From Nephromyces sp. MM_2019 (Eukaryota > Apicomplexa > Aconoidasida > Nephromycida), in the NCBI GenBank assembly GCA_015657535.1, contig JADHZB010002085.1, forward strand, positions 1 to 15,625: a DNA stretch of 15,625 bases, read 5' to 3'. This document shows positions 8,881 to 15,625 of this stretch, piece by piece; position 1 is the stretch's first letter, and the number at the start of each line of letters is the position of its first letter. A program made the translations under genes and the position numbers. The notes under the pieces were generated by a model. The model did no database searches. It was not told where the DNA came from and saw only the letters and a program-made list of their open reading frames with translations.

Positions 8881-9260
8881 AGTGAAATCTTATGCTATAC
8901 AGCTAATAGCTAGCTGTACATGATACACTAGCTTCTCTATATATGTAATATTAGAAAGAGAATAGCCTTGAGAGCTTTTTTAGCTACACTATATAGCGTG
9001 TGCTTCAGTAGCAGTAGGAGTAGTACACATTCGTGATGAGAGACTCCCGTTTTTACACACTGAATAGGATAATATGTGTGTGCACATACACACTTGTGGG
9101 AATTCCTCGTGTTTATGCATGCATATACATTCCAATATATAGCGATAGCTCTATATATACATAGAGCTATATACCTCTATATATATAGAGCTATCTTTAT
9201 ATAGAGCTATATCATCTTCTATATACAGCGATTTCACTAGCTACTACATACATCACTATG
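8881..9260. repeat. AT-rich palindrome cluster (TATAGAGCTATA)
   Basis: A perfect 16-base inverted repeat pairs 9144-9159 (GATAGCTCTATATATA) with 9180-9195 (TATATATAGAGCTATC). Inside each half are smaller hairpins: AGCTCTAT/ATAGAGCT around a six-base loop, and CTCTATATATATAGAG. The motif GAGCTATA recurs downstream to about 9215. Smaller fold-backs such as CAGCTAATAGCTAGCTG lie near 8899. Confidence 0.8.
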
Positions 9261-9940
9261 TATACATATAGCTAACTCTTCATCCTTTCATCTATCTCCA
9301 TCTTCATCACCCTCCCTATATTCTTAGTATAATACCCCATTGAGTGTAGAGAAAGCTCTATATATATGTGTGTATGCGTGTGTGTGCGTGTGCTTTTTGA
9401 TATGAAAGTAGGAGGCTATTCGTTTGGAGTGTATAACCCTATCAAGAAGTCACTACTTTTACTACTGCCTTTCCTTCCTCTTCTACTATCTTTCTTTCTT
9501 CTTCTACGAGCCTCCTTTTCTTCTTCCTCGTTCTCGTCTTTCTTTGCGATTCTTGCTTGATAGAGGATAGCGCTATAATGCGTGTGTGTGTGTGTGTGTG
9601 TGCGACTAGTACCTATAATTTATGAGGATGTAACCTATGTGGGGCTAGTGTAGGGCATCCATAAAGAAACTAACCCTTAAAATCACATAGGGAAGCCGCA
9701 AATATCATGAGAATTAGAGTTCTTAAACACTCCACCAAACAGAATAGCATTGAAAGTTTTATGCCAATCAACGCTAAGAGATAGAGTGAGGCAATGCTGC
9801 ACACACAGCAGTGAAAGGGCTAAGGCTAAAGTTAGAGATACACACTAGCCTTTAGCCGTGGTGAGTAGAAGCTGGTCTGCTTTGCTCCTTCTTTAGCTCT
9901 CTCTTTAACTGCCTTCTTCTTCTTAAGAGTCTCCTATCAG
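9261..9940. other. Intergenic or 5' region of the right-hand gene; pyrimidine tract and TG microsatellite
   Basis: Contains a C/T-rich tract at about 9448-9555 on the plus strand and a (TG) tract at 9583-9602. The pyrimidine tract gives a hydrophobic Leu/Phe/Ser frame (9366-9560), but composition alone explains it. A second pyrimidine-rich run at 9884-9940 ends in CTCCTATCAG, a good splice-acceptor shape. Confidence 0.4.
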
Positions 9941-9969
9941 ATTTTGCTGGAATTTCCAAGGAAATTAAA
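9941..9969 (+). CDS. Candidate 29-bp exon of the ankyrin-like gene
   Basis: A pyrimidine-rich run ending TATCAG precedes 9941 and GTATGTG follows 9969. Read from its first base it gives ILLEFPRKL plus two bases. This phase 2 fits an acceptor at 10931 (TTATCTCAG), whose exon supplies one base to make AAA (Lys). The coincidence of two good sites and matching phase is suggestive only; 29 bp is too short for coding evidence. Confidence 0.25.
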
Positions 9970-10189
9970 GTATGTGAAAACCCAAATTCACTTGGAATAA
10001 TCTAAGTTTACGTCTTTTTACAACTTAAGTGCGTGTCGGCCTAACATACCTAAATGAGCAGCTATTTACTACTTTTTCATATATTTCCACTGCTTTACTG
10101 TTTGAGAACCCCAATAGGAGGTGTTGCGACTAAATAAGCTTCTATGGATAATTTGGCTTAGCTTATCTAAATTGACTGCAATGGTATAA
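9970..10189. other. Sequence between candidate exon and minisatellite, no feature seen
   Basis: Ordinary complex AT-rich sequence. It would be intronic if the candidate exon at 9941 is real. No protein-like frame or RNA gene is apparent. Confidence 0.35.
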
Positions 10190-10590
10190 TCGTGAGAGGT
10201 ACATATACACGCCCTGCGACACCCTGAGAGGTGTATGTACACACGCCGTGGGGGATACGCACACACTCTGGTGGCACATGCATACACTGAGAGATGTACA
10301 TACACGCGCCCTGGGAGACATGCGCACACGTACAAACACCCCTCACTGCGAGGCACACACGCTGAGAGACACACATACACTGGGAGATACACACATGCTG
10401 AGAGATACACAAGTTGAGGGATGCGTATGCGATGGGGGGCACGCACGCACTTACTGGGAGACATGCACACATGCATAGAGAGATTCTTACATGCACCGAG
10501 AGATACAAATGGGGGCACCGAGAGGTACACACGCTGGGACGCGCACACGCGCACTGGGAAATGCACGCGTTGGGAGAAGCACACACACAA
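10190..10590. repeat. Degenerate CACAC-CTGAGAGA minisatellite
   Basis: At least a dozen units of about 18-20 bp on the pattern CACACGCTGAGAGAYACACA, with variants GGGAGACATG, GAGAGGTAC and GGGAGATAC. It gives long overlapping open frames on both strands (Thr/His/Arg on plus, Cys/Val/Ser on minus), which are repeat artefacts. Confidence 0.75.
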
Positions 10591-10931
10591 ACATCCCAAA
10601 TGCATGCCAGCAATCAGCCTAGTTTCCTCAGTGTATATAAACCCTCTTGTTTCCTAGCATGCCTGTGAAGTAGGAATCTCTCTTTACTCCCTTATTAACA
10701 CTTCAAAATCTAAGTGCCTATGTGTCTGTATGTGTGTTCCTTTAGTGGGTTATGTAAGTGTGTGTATGCGTATGTGTGTGTGGGTCCCTTAAGTGGGGTA
10801 CGACAAGCTGTGCGCCCGTTTATATGTCTGTGATTTTTCCTTTAGTTAGTTGCATACACGTGTGTGTGTGTGCACTCGCTAGCACTCATTTTCGTGTATG
10901 TCAATCCCTTTATCTCAGAATCACAGCCCAG
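10591..10931. other. Flank or intron before the first supported exon of the ankyrin-like gene
   Basis: Complex sequence, then TG tracts at 10758-10782 and 10859-10872. It ends in CAATCCCTTTATCTCAG at 10931, a plausible acceptor. Nothing else recognisable. Confidence 0.4.
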
Positions 10932-11127
10932 GGAAAAAACTTCTTGAAGTGCACATACAGAAGCTACTCTCACTCTCCACACAGACTTTATAGGCTTAAC
11001 ACTCAGAGCAGCCCATCACTCGCTAAGACAGCAGTAGAGCTGAACTATGCGCATTCAGAGGGAGATTTGTGTGTGGATTTCGTGATATGGGCCACAGGAT
11101 TGCTTACCAGGAGGCACGATGGTGGAG
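10932..11127 (+). CDS. Ankyrin-like gene, exon A (5' edge uncertain)
   Basis: Encodes ITAQGKNFLKCTYRSYSHSP and onward to FVIWATGLLTRRHDGG. The 3' end is a strong donor (GGAG|GTATGT at 11128), phase 1. The 5' edge is unsure: acceptor-like AG sites follow pyrimidine-rich runs at 10931, 10939, 10944 and 10986, each leaving a different phase. The frame is open further upstream but there runs into TG-repeat translation. Confidence 0.5.
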
Positions 11128-14100
11128 GTATGTATAAGAGTTGGGCATGATGAGGGACTTTACTGGTGTGTGTGTGTATATGTGTAAGTACGCGTGTAGG
11201 TGCATGTGTGTGTGATCATCAGTATGAATGGGTGGGAACTCCTTAGTGCACATAGCTGTGCGTGTGTGCGTTCTGATGCTGCACTAACAAGGGTGTAGAG
11301 TTATGGCCATTCTTAAAGAGGCAGGGCTACGGGTTACTTTCAGTCTCTGGGTGTGTGGCATGCGTTTGGGTGTGGAGATGTCTGCGTGCAGGGGTGGAGG
11401 TTTATGTGTATGTGTGTGTGCAGCTGTGAAGGTGCGTGCCTGCAGATGTGTAAATGAGTGTGCAAGAGTGGAGGTGTGTGTAGGTATGTACGCCGTTGTA
11501 TATGCTGGTGTGTGACGATATGTGCGCCCATGTGTCTGCCAATGCGTGTTCCAATGTATGTGCCAATGTGCGTGTGTCCGCTTGCATAAGTTTTTGCCTA
11601 ATTCCGTTGCGATAGCCTACCCATGCTCCCAGAGAACCTAGTAAAACTTCTTTGCAGTAATTACCATCAACTACAGATACTCTCGGTAGTTACCTAACGT
11701 GTGTGTGCGTGTGTGTGTGTTCTACAGGGGAGAAGCGTATGGTACGACCCGGTGGTAGCAGCAATCAACGATAAGAAGAGGCAGCTCACTCCCGTACACT
11801 ATTACTTAATGAAGAATGATTTCTTAGCTGCAGCAGCAGAGCTAAGGAGGGGGGCTGACCCTAGTGTAGAAGATGAGTATGGAAGGAACGTGTTGGAGCT
11901 AGTCAGTGAGGTAGGTAGCATGAGTGGTTTGCGCGTGTGTGTGTACCTCGCCTGGGAGGGGGGATGCGTAGACCACCCGATTGTAGCAGGAGGTGGGGTT
12001 GGTGTGTGTATGTGCAGACCACATGATTGTAGCACGAGGTGGGGGCGTGTGCACATAGACCTCATGATTGCAGCATGAGGTGGAAGTGTGTGTGTCCACT
12101 CATTTGACAACAAAGAATGTCATTATGAAGCAAATTCCAGCATGCTTGCCACTACAGAATATCATTATGGAGGTATACTTTCAAGGTGTGCCACAGAAGC
12201 AATCAATACGAACACACATGCGCACACACCCATATATTGCCACACACACACCAACGAACATAGCCACACACGTACCTACGTAGACCCACACAGAGCTGCA
12301 CACACACACGCGAGCATATACATAAACACACACGCGCACGTGCACTCTATTCCTCAGATGCTAGCCGGGCAGCTTCAAACAGCTCTAAGCACCTCAATAC
12401 CTATCGACTACCTTGAAGATACCCTCGCGAAGCTCTCAAAGTTTCCCTTCCCTACTCCTTACATTGAAGACTATGCAGAGTTTCATGAGGGAATGGATAA
12501 TCAGCTGAATCTTTTCAGATACTTCAACTACAGTCCTCACATGACGTCTAGTGCATCCGTTAAGTATGATCTTCCTCTAACTAATGTACACACACGAGAG
12601 AATGAAGCAGACAATGAGTATAGCAAGCTTACCCGGAGGGATGGTAGCTCTAGGGAGAAAACTGAAGGAGGTGAGGAATTTTTTGTCTGTGAAGCGACAG
12701 TTGAGTTTCTGTGGGCTTGGATATGAAATGGACACTCCTTCTCGGGAGTGTTGAAACTGTGTGTGTGCGTGAAGATTTGAGAGATGAAACCTGAGAAACT
12801 CATGATGGTGCTGGAGGATTGGGTGCAGGAAGGAGGAGTTGATGACTGTGTTGGGGGTTTGGTAGTGATCATTTGGTTGGCATGGGGGTGTGTGTGTTGA
12901 TTGTTTGAGCTTTTAAGGGTGCAGGTAGGGGCGTTTTTACTGGAAGGTCGGGGAGTATGTGCAGTCGAGAGTGGGAATCTGAGTGTGCAATCGAAAGTGA
13001 GAGTATGTTTGCGTGCTATAGGGACAGGATGTGTGTGTACCGTCAAGGATAGGGGTGTGTGTGCGTGTACGTTTGAGGATAGTTGTGTGTGTACAGTCTA
13101 TCGTGGGGGTTTGCATAGATTCACTGGCTCAGTGTATGTACACTCGCTAGAATCCTTGGGTGCATTGATTTATATTCTCCACATATTCATCATGTGTAGT
13201 ACCTTCCGGGAATCTCAGTGTGTGAACTTGAGGTATAGTAATCTTTCAAGCTAGGGGATACAATCTTCTAAGTATGCCCATCAGCTTGTCGCTATTGGAG
13301 TGTATTTACACCCTGTATGGCAAAAATCGTGTTAAAATCCATAAACCCCCCCCCCTTGATACCCCCCTCAACCCCTCTTCTCCTTTTATCCCTGCTGAAT
13401 CCCCCTCTACCCCCATTTCCGTGTAACCCACTTCAAACCCTCTTCCCCTTCAAATTCCATCCCCCCTCAACCCCCCTTAACCCCCCATCCTCCTTTTCAG
13501 GAAAATCTCCCCCCTCTGCAGCCTTCCCCCTGCCCTTTCAAGACAAACAGATTGACTACATCCCCGAAACCCCCCAGGCTATTCAACAGGACGTACTCCT
13601 AGTAATCGAACACACAATAATGAGGCCCTTACCTGCAAAGATAGTCTCTAGGATGAATCATATTACTAAGAGAATCACCTCCCTCCTTAACTTAGCAACG
13701 AATCTCGCTGTTTGTCAAGATCTCGTCGACTTATCAAATGAATCGCTGAAGAACTCGATGGCTCTCATCACCTTCCCCTTCCTGTACATAGCAATGATGA
13801 GAAAAGCCTTTATAACACATCCGATTCAAGGCTGCAATATGCAGGTTGGTCCATCATGCTTGTGTGTGTGTGTGTGTGGATGAGTGTGTGTGTGAGGAGC
13901 TGAGTGTGCTTATCGTTGTGTGTGCATGTCGCTGTGGCAAGGTTTATACGAATGGATGTGTGAGTGAGTGGTTTTAGGTAATGGTTTATTGGTACTCGTG
14001 TGTGAGGGTGTGTGGGTAGACGTTTGTAGGCATGGGTGTGTGTGGGTACGCATTTGCCTGTGCGCAGGTGTATACAAGTACGCTTACGTCTATATAAGGC

Positions 14101-15385
14101 TGCCAGTAAGCGGTAACGCAGAGTTTGAGAGTTGAAGTGAGGGCGGTGTGGGCTGAGTGTATAAGCAGGCCAGTGAAGGAAATGGTGGTATGTGTGTGTT
14201 AGCATTGCCAAGTGTGCGTGTGCCCTCTGAATCTCTAATTGACAAGAGTGCATAATCAGAGTAGAAGGGATTCATAGCTTTAGCGAGGGCTTACCCTGCT
14301 TCACCATACTAACTTTGTGTGCAAACACAGCCTTAGCTTCTAAGCCGCTGAATCAATGGCTATATCAGCTGCTTCATAGCATCTAGTCGCTCAGCACATA
14401 CATACCCTTCCCAAGTTCATCATCGTCCACCCCAGTTTCCCTGAGTCACAACCATCCTCATAATCATAGACACACACAGATACACACCCAACCACATACC
14501 AACACCTACACACCCCCCCAAATCTCTCTCATACCCCGCTACCTCCCCCCTCCACAGCGCTATAACCCCCTAAACCCAGCAAACGGAAGAAGGCTAGTGA
14601 ATGTCATCATCAAGAAAAGCTTACCAGGCGCAGAGATTCTCAACTTCCTCAAACAAAACCTCCGCTCATTCACAAAGTTTATCAGCCTCTGCGGAATACA
14701 AAATTTCTACCCAACGCCGGAGGTTTCTCAGTTTCTTCTTCATATGGCATTCGTCCTGGATAGCCCCAAACTCTTCAATACACTGCTTACTGTACAGCCT
14801 CAAATCTTTGATATAGGCGATATCTTTGATTGGGATCTTTTGATCTACGAGTTGATGCCGGTGAGGGGGGTGGGTGGTGGTTGTTCTGCGTGTGTGCGTA
14901 TGTTCATGTGTGTGTGTGTGTGTGCGTGTGTGGGTATGTTCATGTGTGTGTGTGTGTGTGTGCGTGTGTGGGTATGTTCATGTGTGTGTGCTGCGTGTGT
15001 GGGTACGTGCGTGCCTGTGTATACTCATTTCTATGCTGTGGTATTCTTCCACTTATAAAAATGCAAGCCAAAGTGACGTACATACACTATGCTCCATGGG
15101 AAGGCAGTTAACCCATCGAGATATCAGGAGCAACCACATCGGACACACAAGAACACATGCAAACATACACACAAAAACAAATGTAACACATACACACAAA
15201 AAACATGCGCAACAATACACACACTAAACACACATACCCTACGCAAGATACACACAAACCCGCTAAAACATGATTACAGCACCCGATGTTTGAGAGCTTC
15301 TTCAAGAGGCTGATGCACCTCAGGATGAAGCGTCGTATTGACCGAAGGCTGAGCACTGACACACACTATCCTCCTGGACAGCATG
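10932..15385 (+). CDS. Ankyrin-repeat-like protein of unknown function, seven visible exons, partial at both ends
   Basis: Exons 10932-11127, 11633-11685, 11728-11910, 12358-12670, 13501-13844, 14558-14860 and 15280-15385 join in one frame of about 499 residues. Intron phases are 1, 0, 0, 1, 0 and 0, and each donor phase equals its acceptor phase. The product has one clear ankyrin-type repeat in the third exon (TPVHYYLMKNDFLAAAAELR, then GADPSVEDEYG) and a diverged one in the sixth (FLLHMAFVLDSPKLFNTLL). Between these it is mainly helical, mixed charged/hydrophobic sequence with one Ser/Pro/Lys linker around the fourth-fifth exon junction. I do not recognise the family. No start codon is established, the last visible exon ends in a donor, and the gene is divergent from TFIIE-alpha. 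A role as a protein-interaction scaffold is the usual inference for ankyrin proteins, no more. Confidence 0.7.
11128..11632 (+). other. Ankyrin-like gene, intron A
   Basis: 505-bp phase-1 intron starting GTATGTATAAG and ending CATGCTCCCAG. TG-rich almost throughout, with repeated CCAATGTGTGTG-like units at 11530-11580. No CA tract near the 3' end. Confidence 0.55.
11633..11685 (+). CDS. Ankyrin-like gene, exon B (53 bp)
   Basis: Reads (E)NLVKLLCSNYHQLQILS, where E is completed by the last G of exon A. Leu-rich helical sequence suits the outer helix of an ankyrin-type unit leading into exon C. The acceptor phase 1 matches exon A and the donor TCG|GTAGTT leaves phase 0. In other frames the same DNA has stops. 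A TAA follows in frame at 11695, so the donor at 11686 is required. Confidence 0.6.
11686..11727 (+). other. Ankyrin-like gene, 42-bp intron B
   Basis: Runs GTAGTTACC to GTGTTCTACAG. It contains an in-frame TAA and consists mostly of TGTGTG. It is far shorter than the 303-830-bp neighbours, so the boundaries deserve doubt. Confidence 0.5.
11728..11910 (+). CDS. Ankyrin-like gene, exon C: clear ankyrin repeat
   Basis: 61 full codons, phase 0 at both ends. The sequence LTPVHYYLMKNDFLAAAAEL then RRGADPSVEDEYGRNVLELV matches the ankyrin consensus: TPLH at the first turn, a helix-loop-helix, GADPN in the hairpin and a following D-G-x-x-x-L-x-L. The acceptor is GTTCTACAG and the donor GAG|GTAGGT. 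This is the best-defined domain of the gene. Confidence 0.8.
11911..12357 (+). other. Ankyrin-like gene, intron C
   Basis: 447-bp phase-0 intron. The first half is TG-rich and holds a three-copy repeat (11969-12098); the last 150 bases are CA-rich (12210-12345), then TATTCCTCAG. A possible 15-base microexon at 12156-12170 is discussed among the rejected items. Confidence 0.65.
11969..12098 (+). repeat. Three-copy tandem repeat of 40-47 bp in intron C
   Basis: Three units share AGACCaCATGATTGTAGCA, then GAGGTGG and a TG-rich tail, starting at about 11969, 12016 and 12057. They diverge at a few positions and in the length of the TG part. Confidence 0.8.
12358..12670 (+). CDS. Ankyrin-like gene, exon D
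   Basis: 104 codons plus one base, starting MLAGQLQTALSTSIPIDYLE. It continues with an aromatic, acidic stretch (FPFPTPYIEDYAEFHEGMDN, then FRYFNYSPHM) and ends in a polar linker rich in Arg, Glu and Ser. The donor is GGAG|GTGAGG, phase 1. The initial ATG follows CTATTCCTCAG directly and could conceivably be a start codon, but the phase-0 join to exon C makes an internal exon more likely. I recognise no domain. Confidence 0.7.
12671..13500 (+). other. Ankyrin-like gene, intron D
   Basis: 830-bp phase-1 intron. It is TG-rich up to about 13110, with a degenerate 25-30-bp repeat at 12955-13110 that mixes TGTGTGTAC with AGTC/GGATAGGGG. A quiet section follows, then an extreme C-rich tract at 13345-13495 and TCCTTTTCAG. 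Confidence 0.65.
13345..13495 (+). repeat. C-tract array forming the polypyrimidine end of intron D
   Basis: Repeated runs of four to eleven C separated by short A/T spacers, such as CCCCCCTCAACCCCCCTTAA near 13460-13480. The complementary strand has G6 runs with four-base spacers, a G-quadruplex pattern. It ends directly in the splice acceptor at 13500. Confidence 0.75.
13501..13844 (+). CDS. Ankyrin-like gene, exon E
   Basis: Phase 1 in, phase 0 out. Begins with a Ser/Pro linker, GKSPPSAAFPLPFQDKQIDY, then a helical region that includes AIQQDVLLVIEHTIMRPLPA and LLNLATNLAVCQDLVDLSNE. Near the end is a hydrophobic stretch, SMALITFPFLYIAMMRKAF, long enough to be buried but short and interrupted for a membrane span. 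The donor is ATGCAG|GTTGGT. Confidence 0.7.
13845..14557 (+). other. Ankyrin-like gene, intron E
   Basis: 713-bp phase-0 intron. TG-rich from 13860 to about 14060, a non-repetitive middle, and CA-rich from 14465 to 14515 before CCCCCCTCCACAG. The minus-strand frame over 13810-14253 is a CA-repeat artefact. Confidence 0.7.
14558..14860 (+). CDS. Ankyrin-like gene, exon F: diverged ankyrin-type unit
   Basis: 101 codons, phase 0 at both ends. Begins RYNPLNPANGRRLVNVIIKK and continues through EILNFLKQNLRSFTKFISLC. The part VSQFLLHMAFVLDSPKLFNT with LLTVQPQIFDIGDIFDWDLL looks like an ankyrin helix-loop-helix that has lost the GADPN loop. The donor is ATGCCG|GTGAGG; the acceptor is CCCTCCACAG. Confidence 0.7.
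14861..15279 (+). other. Ankyrin-like gene, intron F with TG first half and CA second half
   Basis: 419-bp phase-0 intron. Bases 14887-15010 are nearly all TGTGTG with a TATGTTCATG unit repeated three times. Bases 15137-15253 are CACACA with AACATGC-like interruptions. It ends ACATGATTACAG. This is the cleanest example of opposite repeats at the two ends. Confidence 0.7.
15280..15385 (+). CDS. Ankyrin-like gene, exon G
   Basis: 35 codons plus one base. Basic sequence, HPMFESFFKRLMHLRMKRRI, continuing DRRLSTDTHYPPGQH. The cluster KRR...RR may be a nuclear-localisation or nucleic-acid-contacting patch, or simply the start of another helical unit. The donor is CATG|GTAAGC, a strong consensus, phase 1; the next exon is outside the window. 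Confidence 0.65.
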
Positions 15386-15625
15386 GTAAGCGCTCTGGCA
15401 GCACGCACACACACTCATCTCGCAATACCAGCACCAAGATACAGGCACACACATCATCACCCGCACCCACCCAGCCAACCAACCGCACTCACACACCAAA
15501 AAGTGGACACACATATACCCAAACGTGAAGACACACACACTAACACAGCAGCGCATCCGCATGCACTCACACACACACACTAACACAGCAGCGCATCCGC
15601 ATGCACTCACACACACACACTAACA
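15386..15625 (+). other. Start of ankyrin-like intron G, CA-rich
   Basis: Begins GTAAGCGCTC and is CA-rich from about 15400. This is the only intron here without a TG tract near its visible 5' end. It runs off the window. Confidence 0.55.
15531..15625 (+). repeat. Perfect 40-bp tandem repeat at the window end
   Basis: The unit is ten bases of ACACACACAC followed by TAACACAGCAGCGCATCCGC and ATGCACTCAC. It starts at 15531, repeats without mismatch at 15571, and a third copy begins at 15611 and is cut by the window end. Confidence 0.9.

Noticed and set aside
9366..9560. Hydrophobic Leu/Phe/Ser frame resembling a signal anchor
   Set aside because: Its hydrophobic part is exactly the C/T-rich tract, whose codons give Leu, Phe and Ser in this frame, and it begins with TG-repeat translation. 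It could still be a first exon, but there is no evidence.
6541..10190. tRNA, rRNA or other structured RNA genes
   Set aside because: I looked for cloverleaf-like pairing and conserved tRNA box sequences by eye and saw none; only the AT palindromes fold clearly.
10069..10668. Overlapping frames of 60-178 codons on both strands
   Set aside because: They come from the degenerate CACAC/GAGA minisatellite; no frame has protein-like composition.
12108..12171. Fifteen-base microexon AATATCATTATGGAG followed by GTATAC in intron C
   Set aside because: It would keep phase 0, but a near copy (AATGTCATTATGAAG) lies just upstream as part of a local duplication, and nothing in the protein demands it.

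Overview
The window looks like nuclear DNA of a unicellular eukaryote. It has spliced genes with GT-AG introns, long low-complexity protein segments, and very many (TG)n/(CA)n microsatellites and minisatellites. There is no operon layout and no bacterial signal. The very long Ser/Gly/Pro tail and repeat-filled introns recall coccidian apicomplexans or other alveolates, but that placement is only an inference from style.

Left part (about 6281 down to 1, minus strand): one gene that I recognise as the large (alpha) subunit of the general transcription factor TFIIE. Four exons can be joined with consistent reading phase: 6213-5687, 5302-4996, 4318-3946 and 3177 to the window edge. They encode a winged-helix domain, a zinc ribbon and the following helix. 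After these comes an uninterrupted frame of more than 1,050 codons that runs off the window without a stop. No ordinary stop-terminated reading-frame call sees this last exon, because it has no stop inside the window.

Middle (about 6300-10900): a long intergenic stretch between two divergent genes. It holds a G-rich minisatellite just 5' of the TFIIE gene, an AT-rich quiet stretch, CA-rich DNA, a degenerate repeat of about 36 bp marked by CTAG, a palindromic TATAGAGCTAT cluster, a pyrimidine tract and a degenerate CACAC/GAGA minisatellite. One possible small exon of the right-hand gene sits at 9941-9969.

Right part (about 10932 to the end, plus strand): a second spliced gene. Seven exons (10932-11127, 11633-11685, 11728-11910, 12358-12670, 13501-13844, 14558-14860, 15280-15385) join in one frame with matching intron phases. 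The product has a clear ankyrin-type repeat and a second, diverged one. I do not otherwise recognise it, and it is incomplete at both ends. The last bases are a perfect 40-bp tandem repeat inside its next intron.

The feature that unites both genes is the intron design. In transcript sense, TG repeats lie near the 5' splice site in all nine complete introns, and in five of the nine a CA repeat lies toward the 3' splice site. These could pair in the pre-mRNA and bring the two splice sites together. This pattern and the giant TFIIE-alpha tail are the two observations most worth following up.
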